Shown here piece by piece: positions 1 through 5,327 of a stretch of DNA of 9,045 nt (the stretch's first letter is position 1; every line of letters starts with the position of its first letter). The notes below the pieces were generated by a model. That model did not search any database, was not told the origin of the DNA, and was given only the letters and a program-made list of their open reading frames with translations. Where the stretch lies: the NCBI GenBank assembly GCA_031273185.1, contig JAISSG010000060.1:1-9045 (forward strand), written 5' to 3'. The position numbers and the translations under genes are program-made. The stretch is from Treponema sp. (GTDB lineage Bacteria; Spirochaetota; Spirochaetia; Treponematales; Breznakiellaceae).

Positions 1-398
1 ATAGTCTTTTTTGACAGCTTGGTTTCTTTCAGCAGGTATTCTTGAAACTCTTCCAGCCATTTTTCCGTTACGCTCCCGATGGCGATATTGCCGCCGGGAA
101 AATCTTCAAGGTGTTTAACAGCTTTATGGGTGAAGTCGTTCTGGCCCCGGCCCTCGGCTATTCCGTTCATGTACTCGATAAGGGTCTGCTTGCCGCCCAC
201 GGGGTCAACCATCCCCCATTCGCCGGACAATATCTGCGCTTCCCTCTTGCTCTTGCATACCTCGGCAAGCCGCATAATCTCGGCCCGCTGCGCCTTATCC
301 GCCGGAAGGGTAAGCCCCAGGGATTCCCATTTACGCCGCCCGTTGTGCCAAATATCCAGATATAACTTACCCCGGTTTTCCCTGACCTTAACTCCCAC
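1..398 (-). CDS. int: Tyrosine recombinase (phage/island integrase), N-terminal part, cut by window edge
   Basis: An open frame on the minus strand runs without a stop from about 470 to the window edge. Read from a GTG at 398 (VGVKVRENRGKLYLDIWHNG...) it gives 132 residues. The first ~50 (GKLYLDIWHNGRRKWESLGL) look like the arm-type DNA-binding domain of phage integrases. The part from about residue 78 on (LIEYMNGIAEGRG...HKAVKHLEDF...VTEKWLEEFQEYLLKE.KLSKKTI) looks like the SAM-like core-binding domain. The catalytic R-H-R-Y domain would lie left of the window and is not seen. I chose GTG 398 because AGGGCGG stands just upstream and the family pattern begins there. An in-frame ATG at 470 has no ribosome binding site and would add a cysteine-rich tail unlike the family. 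Its start faces tRNA-Asn, the usual place for the integrase of a tRNA-integrated element. Family sure, exact start less so. Confidence 0.85.
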   Translation of the reverse strand, partial: MGVKVRENRGKLYLDIWHNGRRKWESLGLTLPADKAQRAEIMRLAEVCKSKREAQILSGEWGMVDPVGGKQTLIEYMNGIAEGRGQNDFTHKAVKHLEDFPGGNIAIGSVTEKWLEEFQEYLLKETKLSKKT

Positions 399-425
399 AA
401 ATACCGCCCTGTAGCAAATTTTTCC

Positions 426-454
426 GCCTACATACTGCCTACATATTGCATACA
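426..454. repeat. Three 11-bp phased repeats just upstream of int
   Basis: GCCTACATACT begins at 426 and GCCTACATATT at 437. A degenerate third copy, GCATACA, begins at 448. The period of 11 bp is one helical turn, so all copies face the same side of the DNA. The position directly upstream of an integrase start suits arm-type integrase binding sites or autoregulation, but that role is inferred. Confidence 0.5.
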
Positions 455-553
455 GAAAATGATAAAACATAGTGAAATAAAACACAAGATACAAAAGAAC
501 AAGTCCCGCCCTTTTCGTTTTCAAGGTGGCGTTATGCGCCAGTAAACCACCGC

Positions 554-578
554 TAATTCCTTATCAGATAAAGAATTA
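554..578. promoter_or_regulatory. 25-bp near-perfect palindrome between int and tRNA-Asn
   Basis: Arms TAATTCCTTATC and GATAAAGAATTA flank a single central A (566), with one mismatch (C560 against A572). It is directly followed by two copies of ATGAAACA (578-585 and 588-595), 10 bp apart. A symmetric site of this size fits a dimeric DNA-binding protein, such as an element repressor or excisionase-type factor, or part of the recombination region. No gene lies here. Confidence 0.45.
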
Positions 579-607
579 TGAAACAAAATGAAACATAAAA
601 AAGCATT

Positions 608-634
608 AAAAAAGCCCGTCCGAAAACAGGCTTT
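608..634 (-). terminator. Rho-independent terminator after tRNA-Asn
   Basis: On the minus strand AAAGCCTGT (634-626) and ACGGGCTTT (619-611) form a 9-bp stem with one G-T pair and a 6-nt loop. Together with the last stem bases there is a run of six T. It starts 2 nt after the tRNA 3' end, so it would stop the tRNA transcript before the integrase gene. Confidence 0.85.
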
Positions 635-636
635 AT

Positions 637-660
637 CTCCCCCGCGCGGATTCGAACCAC
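637..660 (-). other. Probable attachment site (att) at the tRNA-Asn 3' end
   Basis: An integrase gene begins about 240 bp beyond the tRNA 3' end and is the first gene met there. Tyrosine recombinases commonly integrate at tRNA 3' ends, leaving the gene intact and a copy of its 3' part at the far end of the element. I see no second copy of this tRNA 3' segment in the rest of the window, so the element would extend to the left. The boundary is inferred and was not observed as a repeat. Confidence 0.5.
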
Positions 661-709
661 GGACCCAGTGGTTAACAGCCACTTGCTCTGCCAGCTGAGC
701 TACAGGGGA
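637..709 (-). tRNA. tRNA-Asn (anticodon GUU)
   Basis: The minus strand folds as a 73-nt cloverleaf. The acceptor stem TCCCCTG pairs with CGGGGGA. The D arm contains AGCTCAGCTGGCAGAGC. The anticodon stem AGTGG/CCACT holds the loop CTGTTAA, with anticodon GTT at 676-674. The T stem CGTGG/CCGCG holds the loop TTCGAAT. The discriminator is G (637). CCA is not encoded; GATAAA follows. A consensus promoter and a terminator flank it, so it is probably a single-gene transcript. Its 3' end faces an integrase gene, so it probably also serves as an integration site. Confidence 0.96.
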
Positions 710-719
710 ATGTAGCTAA

Positions 720-748
720 AATATAGCTTTTTTCGGGGTATGTGTCAA
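720..748 (-). promoter_or_regulatory. Sigma-70 promoter of tRNA-Asn
   Basis: Minus strand TTGACA (748-743, exact consensus), 17-bp spacer, TATATT (725-720). The expected transcription start near 713 is a few bases before the mature tRNA 5' end at 709. Confidence 0.85.
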
Positions 749-788
749 TCGTACGCTCGGTTAGATTTTTACGTGTGTCAATCGTACG
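741..788. repeat. 15-bp direct repeat carrying the -35 box
   Basis: TGTGTCAATCGTACG occurs at 741-755 and 774-788, 33 bp apart (about three helical turns). Each copy contains TGTCAA, which is TTGACA on the minus strand. Only the copy nearer the tRNA has a matching -10 box. The second is followed by a self-complementary CGTACGTACG-type stretch to about 800. It may be a duplicated promoter segment or an upstream activator site. Confidence 0.6.
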
Positions 789-815
789 TCGTACGTACGT
801 CTCTCCCCAAATGGC

Positions 816-846
816 GATTCACTGCCCCGCATAGGGGCAGTGAATC
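816..846. repeat. Perfect 13-bp inverted repeat downstream of the LysM gene
   Basis: GATTCACTGCCCC and GGGGCAGTGAATC enclose the 5-nt loop GCATA. It begins 9 bp after the stop codon of the minus-strand LysM gene, so it can act as a terminator hairpin for that transcript, but no T run follows on either strand. A REP-like palindrome or an mRNA 3'-end stabiliser is equally possible. Confidence 0.6.
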
Positions 847-855
847 TGGCGGTTG

Positions 856-1578
856 TCACTCTTCCATGATGCCGGCCCGGACCTCGCCCCTGATGCTGGG
901 TATGTCCAGTACCATGCCGGGGCGAATAAGGTCGGGGTTGTTGGGCTGGGGCAGCTTGCTCCTGTTTGCGTTGTAAATGTGCCGCCACATCCACGGGTTC
1001 CCGTAGATTTCCGGCTTCCCGGCGATGTTCCACAGGCAGTCCTTCCAGCGGACCCAGGTTTTCACGCGGTACTGCGCCGGAAGCACCTGCTCGCTGGGCA
1101 GGGTCTCCAGTATGGCAAGAACCCGAAGCGCCGAGTCCTTGGCTTTGGTCCAGTCCTCGCGGGAGCGGGCGTCCAGGGCCTCGGCAAAAGCGGCCTCCGC
1201 CGATCCGTAAGTCTCGGCGAATCGCCTGGGCGCGCCGATGTTCCTCGCCCACTCCAGGCGGGCCTCGGCCCGGGCGATTGCGTCGTTGGCTTCCTTCATC
1301 CTCATTTGCGTGGCCACGTATTCGTCCGACTTTTCGGCGTATTGAATGGCCTCCGTTGCGTAGCGAATCGCGTCGTCGTACTTGCCCCCCGCGTAGCATT
1401 CTTCGGCAAGGGCGGTAAGCCTGGCGTTCTCAACCAGGTACGGGTTGTTCAGCAGGACGTTGACGTACTCCAGCGCCTGGATGTCGCCCTCGGCCGCATG
1501 GAGCGCCATCCCCGTGCCGAACAGCAGGATCAGCGCCATCGCCGCAAACGTGCGTTTACTCGTTCTAGTTGCTTTCAT
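856..1578 (-). CDS. Secreted TPR-like/LysM-domain protein
   Basis: 240 residues. Residues 1-29 form a signal peptide (basic KATRTSKR, hydrophobic core MALILLFGTGMAL, likely cleavage after HAA). Residues 50-160 are helical and alanine/glutamate-rich with a TPR-like unit (ALAEECYAGGKYDDAIRYAT) and a coiled-coil-like segment. Residues 169-228 are one LysM domain (YRVKTW...DCLWNIAG...IYGNPWMWRHIYNANR...LIRPGMVLDIPS), which in this family binds the glycan of peptidoglycan. I expect an exported, peptidoglycan-bound envelope protein. ATG 1578 is chosen because GGAGGG stands 6 bp upstream and the signal peptide begins there; a frame extending to 1614 lacks both. The start overlaps the end of the lipoprotein gene by 14 bp, so the two are co-transcribed and probably translationally coupled. 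A 13-bp inverted repeat follows the stop. The exact role is unknown. Confidence 0.88.
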   Translation of the reverse strand: MKATRTSKRTFAAMALILLFGTGMALHAAEGDIQALEYVNVLLNNPYLVENARLTALAEECYAGGKYDDAIRYATEAIQYAEKSDEYVATQMRMKEANDAIARAEARLEWARNIGAPRRFAETYGSAEAAFAEALDARSREDWTKAKDSALRVLAILETLPSEQVLPAQYRVKTWVRWKDCLWNIAGKPEIYGNPWMWRHIYNANRSKLPQPNNPDLIRPGMVLDIPSIRGEVRAGIMEE

Positions 1579-3262
1579 TGTTTCCCTCCAAAGATTGGCC
1601 GACGTTTGTCGCAAGGGCGACGCTTTCGGCTGATCGTTGCCTGGCTCTGGCCACGGCGTTTTCCGCCTGGCCTCGTTTTGTCTCCGCTCCCCGGGCGGCG
1701 GTTGTGAACAGGGGCGCCGCCTGGTTAAAGCGTTCTACCGCAGTTGCATAGGTTTTCCCGTTGAAGGCTGTCACCCCCTGCTGGTAGACGGCTTCCGCCT
1801 GGTTGTATTCCGTTGGCATAGCCACGGGTGCCCGCGCGTCGATTGCCGCCTGCCGCTCCCGGTCGGCGCGTTCCTTGGCCGCCTGCGCCGCCGTGTCGTT
1901 TTCCCCTGCGGCCTGCGCGACGCTTCTGCGGGTAATGTCGTCATAGGCATCAGCCGCCGCATTGTAGAGAGGCACGGCGGCCTTCATTTCGGCAAGGGTG
2001 CCCCGTCTCGCGTTGGTCGCGGCCTGGTTCCTCGTCTCGGCGGCCCTCCAATCGTTGGGGAAATAGGTCTGCGCCCGTGCGTCCGTTGCCGCCCTTCGGG
2101 ACTGCTGGGCGCGGGCCACCGCTTGCTGCAAGGCCCTGGACGCAGCGTCCTTGTCCTGGGCAAACCTTGGGCGGCTCCTGTTGGCGATGTCGTCGTAGGC
2201 GTTCGCTGCGGAGACGTATAGCGCGGTTGCCGCTTCCATCTCCTCCGGCGTGCCCCTTTTGGCGTTTCGCGCGGACTGGTTCCTCGATTCGGCGGTTCGC
2301 CAGTCGTTGGCGAAGTAGGTCTGGGCGTCCACGTCCATCGCGTCCTGCCGCGATTTTTCCGCCCGCGCGATTGCCGCGTTCAGGTTCTGCTGGGCCCGGT
2401 CTTGCGCGGCAAGGGGCCGGCTTCTTTCGGCAAGATCGTCATAGGCGTCTGCCGCGGCTGCGAACAGTTCCCCAGCCGCCCTGATATTGTCCGGCGAGTC
2501 TGTCTTGGCGTTCCTCCCGGACTGAAGCTGGGCCTCCGCGCCTCTCCACTCGTTGGGGAAACGGGTATTCGCCTGTACATCCTGGGCGCCTTTTCGGGAC
2601 TGCTCGGCGCGGGCCATGGCCTGCCGCAGCTCCGCCATAGCGGCATCCCTTTCTGCGGCAACCAGGGGGCGGCTCCTTTCGGCAATGCTGTCAAACCCGT
2701 CGGCGGCTGCTGCGTACAGCGAGACGGCGTTTTTCATTTCGCTGAGGCTTTCTTTCGGGGCGTTCTCGCCGCTCTGGTACCCGGCCTCGGCGGCCTCCCA
2801 GTCATCGGGGAAGTAGGCGGGGCCCTGGTTGTCCAGCGCGCCCTGCCGGGACCGCCCGGCGCGGGCCGCCGCCGCTTCCAGGGCGAGGCGGGTCTCCTCC
2901 ACGTCCTTGGCGTACAGCGGGCCCGAGTCTTCGGCGATCTCCTCCCATGCCCCAGCCGCCTGGCTGAACAGCGTTGCCGCCTCGTTCACCCCGCCAATAG
3001 TGTTTTTGTTGGTGCTCTTGGCGGTCTCGTTGTCCGATTCCGCCTGCTGCCATCTGTCAGGGAAATATTCCTGGCCGTTCACCTCGCTGGCCTGCTCCCT
3101 TGCGCTGGCGGCCCGCGTCATCGCGGCGTTCATCGTGTCCAGCGCCCCCTGATCCAGTGGCTGGGCGGTAAGGCCCGTGGCCGCAGGCATGGTTTTGCAG
3201 GACATGGCCAGCAGCAAAACCGCCATGCCAAACAAAAGGAAAAGTATTTTCTTGTTTTTCAT
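1565..3262 (-). CDS. Alanine-rich lipoprotein with six ~84-residue helical repeats
   Basis: 565 residues. The N-terminus MKNKKILFLLFGMAVLLLAM-SC is a lipoprotein signal with Cys22 in a relaxed (spirochaete-like) lipobox LAMSC. The rest consists of repeats marked by [YR]F[PA]xxW at 66, 150, 234, 316 and 400, a period of 82-84 residues, plus a worn sixth copy near 482. Each unit reads roughly ARAxxSRxxAxDxxAxTYFPNDWRxAExRNQxAxNA...EMxAAxxLYxAAAxAYDDIAxRSRP, a helical-hairpin pattern reminiscent of DUF4398-type envelope proteins. No enzymatic motif is seen. It is probably an elongated periplasmic, lipid-anchored scaffold working with the LysM protein encoded next. The start at 3262 has AAGGGA upstream and begins the signal sequence; the 20 residues before it do not fit. 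The gene has its own promoter around 3341-3369. The DNA repeats could recombine and change the copy number. Confidence 0.85.
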   Translation of the reverse strand: MKNKKILFLLFGMAVLLLAMSCKTMPAATGLTAQPLDQGALDTMNAAMTRAASAREQASEVNGQEYFPDRWQQAESDNETAKSTNKNTIGGVNEAATLFSQAAGAWEEIAEDSGPLYAKDVEETRLALEAAAARAGRSRQGALDNQGPAYFPDDWEAAEAGYQSGENAPKESLSEMKNAVSLYAAAADGFDSIAERSRPLVAAERDAAMAELRQAMARAEQSRKGAQDVQANTRFPNEWRGAEAQLQSGRNAKTDSPDNIRAAGELFAAAADAYDDLAERSRPLAAQDRAQQNLNAAIARAEKSRQDAMDVDAQTYFANDWRTAESRNQSARNAKRGTPEEMEAATALYVSAANAYDDIANRSRPRFAQDKDAASRALQQAVARAQQSRRAATDARAQTYFPNDWRAAETRNQAATNARRGTLAEMKAAVPLYNAAADAYDDITRRSVAQAAGENDTAAQAAKERADRERQAAIDARAPVAMPTEYNQAEAVYQQGVTAFNGKTYATAVERFNQAAPLFTTAARGAETKRGQAENAVARARQRSAESVALATNVGQSLEGNNESN

Positions 3263-3340
3263 GCTTCCCTTCTTTACTCCTTGATTCAGAGCGTATCCAA
3301 AAGCTGCCGAATTTTGGAACAAGTTCCTCTAGCGTTGCCT

Positions 3341-3369
3341 ATTATAATACTTTTGCCGGATCCTATCTA
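3341..3369 (-). promoter_or_regulatory. Sigma-70 promoter of the lipoprotein-LysM operon
   Basis: Minus strand TAGATA (3369-3364, 4 of 6 consensus bases), 17-bp spacer, TATAAT (3346-3341, exact). Transcription would begin near 3334, giving a leader of about 70 nt before the ATG at 3262. Confidence 0.6.
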
Positions 3370-3395
3370 GGGACTTTATGGCACAATGTACCGAA

Positions 3396-4346
3396 TCAGC
3401 GGACGATGTTCGGGCAGTCTTTCCCGGAAAGCACGTCGATGAGGTTCTGTACCGACAGAGCGGCCATAGCCTCGGTAGCCTCGACGGTGTGGGATGCGGT
3501 ATGGGGGGTCAGCACGACGTTTTCCAGCCCGGCAAGCGGCGACTGCCGGAGGGGCTCGGTCTCGTAAACGTCCAGCCCCAGCCCGCCCAGGTGCCCCGAC
3601 GCAAGAAGCTCGTATGCCGCCGCCTCGTCGATGAGGCTGCCCCTGGCGGTGTTCACGATGATAGCCCCTTTTTTCATGGCCTTCATCACGTCCGCCGAAA
3701 TTATGCGCCTGGTTTGGTCGGTCAGGGGCAGGTGCAGGCAGAGAAAGTCCGCCTCCCGGATGACCGTGCCGAAATCCGCCGGAATGACGCCGATTGATTC
3801 GGTGTATTTCTTCTCGATGGAGCGATCAAAGGCGAGAATTCTCATGGAAAAGCCCAAAGCCCGCCGCGCCACCGCCCTTCCCACCGCGCCCAGGCCAAGG
3901 ATGCCGATCGTTTTTCCGTACAACTCGACGCCGACCGAGCGGGGCCACTGGCCCTCGCGGGTTTTCCGGTCGATGATCGGCAGCCTGCGGGCAACGGCGA
4001 GCAGCAGGGCGAAGGTAAGGTCGGCGGCGGCCTGGGAGTTTGAGCCGGGCGTATTGCACACGGCAACGTTTCTTTCCCTGGCCGCGGCAAGGTCAACCTG
4101 GTCCACCCCGACGCCGTAGCGGGAAACGACCTTCAGCCTTGAGGCGCTTGCGAACACCCTGGCGGTAAAATGGTCCAGCCCGGCCACGCAGCCGTCGCAG
4201 TCCGCAATCAGGGGGATAAGCTCATCCTCGGAAAGGTACTTCCCAACGGGGTTGAAAGTCAGGGCCGTGGCGAACGAGCGGAGTTTTTGCAGGGCGGGGC
4301 TGGCGGAATCCGGCTTGAGCGATGTGGGGGTGACCAGGATTTTCAT
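3396..4346 (-). CDS. D-isomer-specific 2-hydroxyacid dehydrogenase (phosphoglycerate dehydrogenase-like)
   Basis: 316 residues, a usual length for the short form without a C-terminal ACT domain. The N-terminus MKILVTPTSL is typical of phosphoglycerate dehydrogenase-like enzymes. The NAD-binding motif GLGAVG lies at 151-156. The catalytic triad of the superfamily is present: Arg235 (NTARGSLID), Glu264 (DVYETEP) and His282 (LTPHTASHT). It should oxidise or reduce a 2-hydroxy/2-keto acid with NAD(H) in the cytoplasm. 3-phosphoglycerate (serine synthesis) is the closest guess, but substrate cannot be fixed and no other serine genes lie here. Start 4346 fits the family; frames extending to TTG 4406 or ATG 4364 do not. 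There is no Shine-Dalgarno sequence, and a promoter lies so close that the mRNA may be leaderless. It is transcribed separately from the lipoprotein gene, 133 bp away. Confidence 0.92.
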   Translation of the reverse strand: MKILVTPTSLKPDSASPALQKLRSFATALTFNPVGKYLSEDELIPLIADCDGCVAGLDHFTARVFASASRLKVVSRYGVGVDQVDLAAARERNVAVCNTPGSNSQAAADLTFALLLAVARRLPIIDRKTREGQWPRSVGVELYGKTIGILGLGAVGRAVARRALGFSMRILAFDRSIEKKYTESIGVIPADFGTVIREADFLCLHLPLTDQTRRIISADVMKAMKKGAIIVNTARGSLIDEAAAYELLASGHLGGLGLDVYETEPLRQSPLAGLENVVLTPHTASHTVEATEAMAALSVQNLIDVLSGKDCPNIVR

Positions 4347-4367
4347 AATGATACTACATATCATTAT
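4345..4367. promoter_or_regulatory. Perfect 9-bp inverted repeat over the -10 box and start codon
   Basis: On the minus strand ATAATGATA (4367-4359) and TATCATTAT (4353-4345) enclose TGTAG. The repeat covers the -10 region, the expected transcription start and the first two bases of the ATG. It could be a repressor operator, or in a longer transcript a hairpin hiding the start codon. Confidence 0.5.
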
Positions 4368-4382
4368 CTTTTGGTTTGTCAA
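4355..4382 (-). promoter_or_regulatory. Promoter of the dehydrogenase gene, placed for a leaderless mRNA
   Basis: Minus strand TTGACA (4382-4377, exact), 16-bp spacer, TATGTA (4360-4355). Normal spacing puts the start of transcription at 4349-4346, at or 3 nt before the ATG. A second TATAAT at 4420-4415 with a weak -35 may give a longer transcript. Confidence 0.55.
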
Positions 4383-4416
4383 TGAGCTTCTGCGGCTCGT
4401 TCGCAAGGAAATTTAT

Positions 4417-4582
4417 TATACCGTTCTAGGCATACGACATTTGGGCGGGATAACCGAGCCCGCCCAAATGTGGCGAAAGTTTTGCGCGGGAGTGCGTCGC
4501 AGACGCTACGACCTAGCAAAACCGAAGCCCGAGCTGCCGAAAGCGGCGAAGCGTATACCGTTTGTTATGTGCTGTTTGGGCG
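4417..4582 (-). repeat. GC-rich hairpin-rich element after the small membrane-protein gene; attC-like
   Basis: The element starts about 15 bp after the stop codon at 4597 and is GC-rich between AT-rich DNA. It holds a perfect 12-bp inverted repeat, CATTTGGGCGGG (4438-4449) and CCCGCCCAAATG (4459-4470). It also has GTTTTGC/GCAAAAC arms around a 30-nt centre with GCGTC/GACGC, and two direct copies of TATACCGTT-N-TTTGGGCG (4417-4447 and 4554-4582). On the minus strand it opens with ACATAACAAACGG and ends AAATGTCGTATGCC. This matches the plan of an integron attC site (R''-type ...AAC, large palindrome, R'-type end), with the final core apparently lacking one T (GTATGCC for GTTATGCC). A plain intergenic repeat or terminator is the alternative. 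Confidence 0.45.
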
Positions 4583-4596
4583 TACTCCATATAATA

Positions 4597-5064
4597 TTAT
4601 AATCTCTTATATAATCTTTTAATTATTATAATAAAATTCATAAAAATAAATATTTCTGTTACTATAGTTATTAATTGTGAATTAACTACATTCCAATAAT
4701 TAAAATCCAAATTAAAATATTTAATTAAATTAATATTAATTATTACCAATGGTAACATCAAAAAAATAAAATATCGCAATCTCAATATGAAACTGATTGG
4801 AATTATTGAATATAAGTACAGGAAAATAGCCTTATTCTTTACTATATTATAACACCATATATATTTTACCAGATTAATCATAATAGGAATAAATGACAAT
4901 ATAAATGCTAAATTATATGCCTCTATATTAACAGGATACCTACTTGTTTTTAACAATGAAAAAATTGGGGAAATTACAAAAAACGAATATATAATAAATT
5001 GTTTTGGGGTTATAGATCTATTAATAATTTCATTTTCTATTTTCTTTATGCTAAATAATACCAT
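4597..5064 (-). CDS. Small AT-rich multi-pass membrane protein, unknown function
   Basis: 155 residues from ATG 5064, starting MVLFSIKKIENEIINRSITP. I see about five hydrophobic segments (around FIIYSFFVISPIFSLL, AFILSFIPIMINLVKYIW, AIFLYLYSIIPISFIL, FIFLMLPLVIININLI and ITIVTEIFIFMNFIIII), with a basic C-terminus KRLYKRL. No catalytic motif is recognisable. ATG 5064 is preferred because AGAGG stands 6 bp upstream; in-frame starts at 5085, 5094 and 5106 lack one. Codons are extremely AT-rich (Ile, Asn, Phe, Lys), in sharp contrast to the GC-rich genes on both sides, which points to horizontal acquisition. It has its own promoter and leader hairpin, and an attC-like element follows its stop, so it may be a gene cassette. 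That it is expressed is likely but unproven. Confidence 0.7.
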   Translation of the reverse strand: MVLFSIKKIENEIINRSITPKQFIIYSFFVISPIFSLLKTSRYPVNIEAYNLAFILSFIPIMINLVKYIWCYNIVKNKAIFLYLYSIIPISFILRLRYFIFLMLPLVIININLIKYFNLDFNYWNVVNSQLITIVTEIFIFMNFIIIIKRLYKRL

Positions 5065-5117
5065 AAATTGCCTCTTAATACTCATGTTACGCATGAGGTC
5101 ATACAATGATTGAAAAT

Positions 5118-5177
5118 CTGCCCCAAAGTGGCATAAAATGGGTCATTTTGACACACTTTCAAGGCTACTTGGGGCTG
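5118..5177 (-). promoter_or_regulatory. Leader hairpins with two competing folds, upstream of the small membrane-protein gene
   Basis: AAAGTG (5125-5130), AAAATG (5135-5140), CATTTT (5144-5149) and CACTTT (5154-5159) form two stacked 6-bp stems with a 4x4 internal loop and a 3-nt tip. A wider imperfect repeat, CTGCCCCAAAGTGGC (5118-5132) with GGCTACTTGGGGCTG (5163-5177), uses some of the same bases. The folds therefore exclude each other in part, as in an attenuator, though no T run is present. Confidence 0.4.
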
Positions 5178-5211
5178 AAAAATAAGGCTTTGCGTAAGGT
5201 GAGTTAATATT

Positions 5212-5240
5212 ATTCTCTCATAAAATATCGTTATTGTCAA
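5212..5240 (-). promoter_or_regulatory. Promoter of the small membrane-protein gene
   Basis: Minus strand TTGACA (5240-5235, exact), 17-bp spacer, GAGAAT (5217-5212, 4 of 6). A better -10 match, AATAAT, follows 3 bp further on at a spacing of 20. The leader to ATG 5064 would be about 140 nt and include the hairpins at 5118-5177. Confidence 0.5.
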
Positions 5241-5299
5241 TATGGTTTAGGCATTAATTTATCCTTACTTATGCATTCAAAATACCTAGTTCTAATGTC

Positions 5300-5306
5300 G
5301 CATAAC
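5300..5306 (-). other. GTTATGC core-like motif at the right border of the AT-rich insert
   Basis: On the minus strand GTTATGCGACATT begins at 5306, 22 nt after the deacetylase stop codon, exactly where base composition switches from GC-rich to AT-rich. The same motif (GTTATGCGAAATT) begins at 8659 at the border of the other AT-rich insert. It resembles the GTT-type core at which integron cassettes join; the assignment is inferred. Confidence 0.35.
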
Positions 5307-5327
5307 ATCTGGCTTAATGCTAAATTT

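Noticed and set aside
588..710. Plus-strand peptide starting at ATG 588 and ending ...PRGFEPRTQWLTATCSAS
   Set aside because: This is the well-known false peptide read antisense through a tRNA gene; it overlaps the terminator and tRNA-Asn.
2402..3370. A 322-codon open frame on the plus strand opposite the lipoprotein gene, and the 284-codon one at 853-1707
   Set aside because: Both are mirror frames of GC-rich, alanine-rich minus-strand genes. They have no binding site, no recognisable domain and implausible composition, while the minus frames carry signal peptides and repeats.
3396..4406. Upstream-extended starts of the dehydrogenase (TTG 4406, ATG 4364)
   Set aside because: The extra residues MRTSRRSSLTNQ / MICSII do not fit the family, whose N-terminus matches MKILVTPTSL, and the extension lies across the -35 and -10 boxes.
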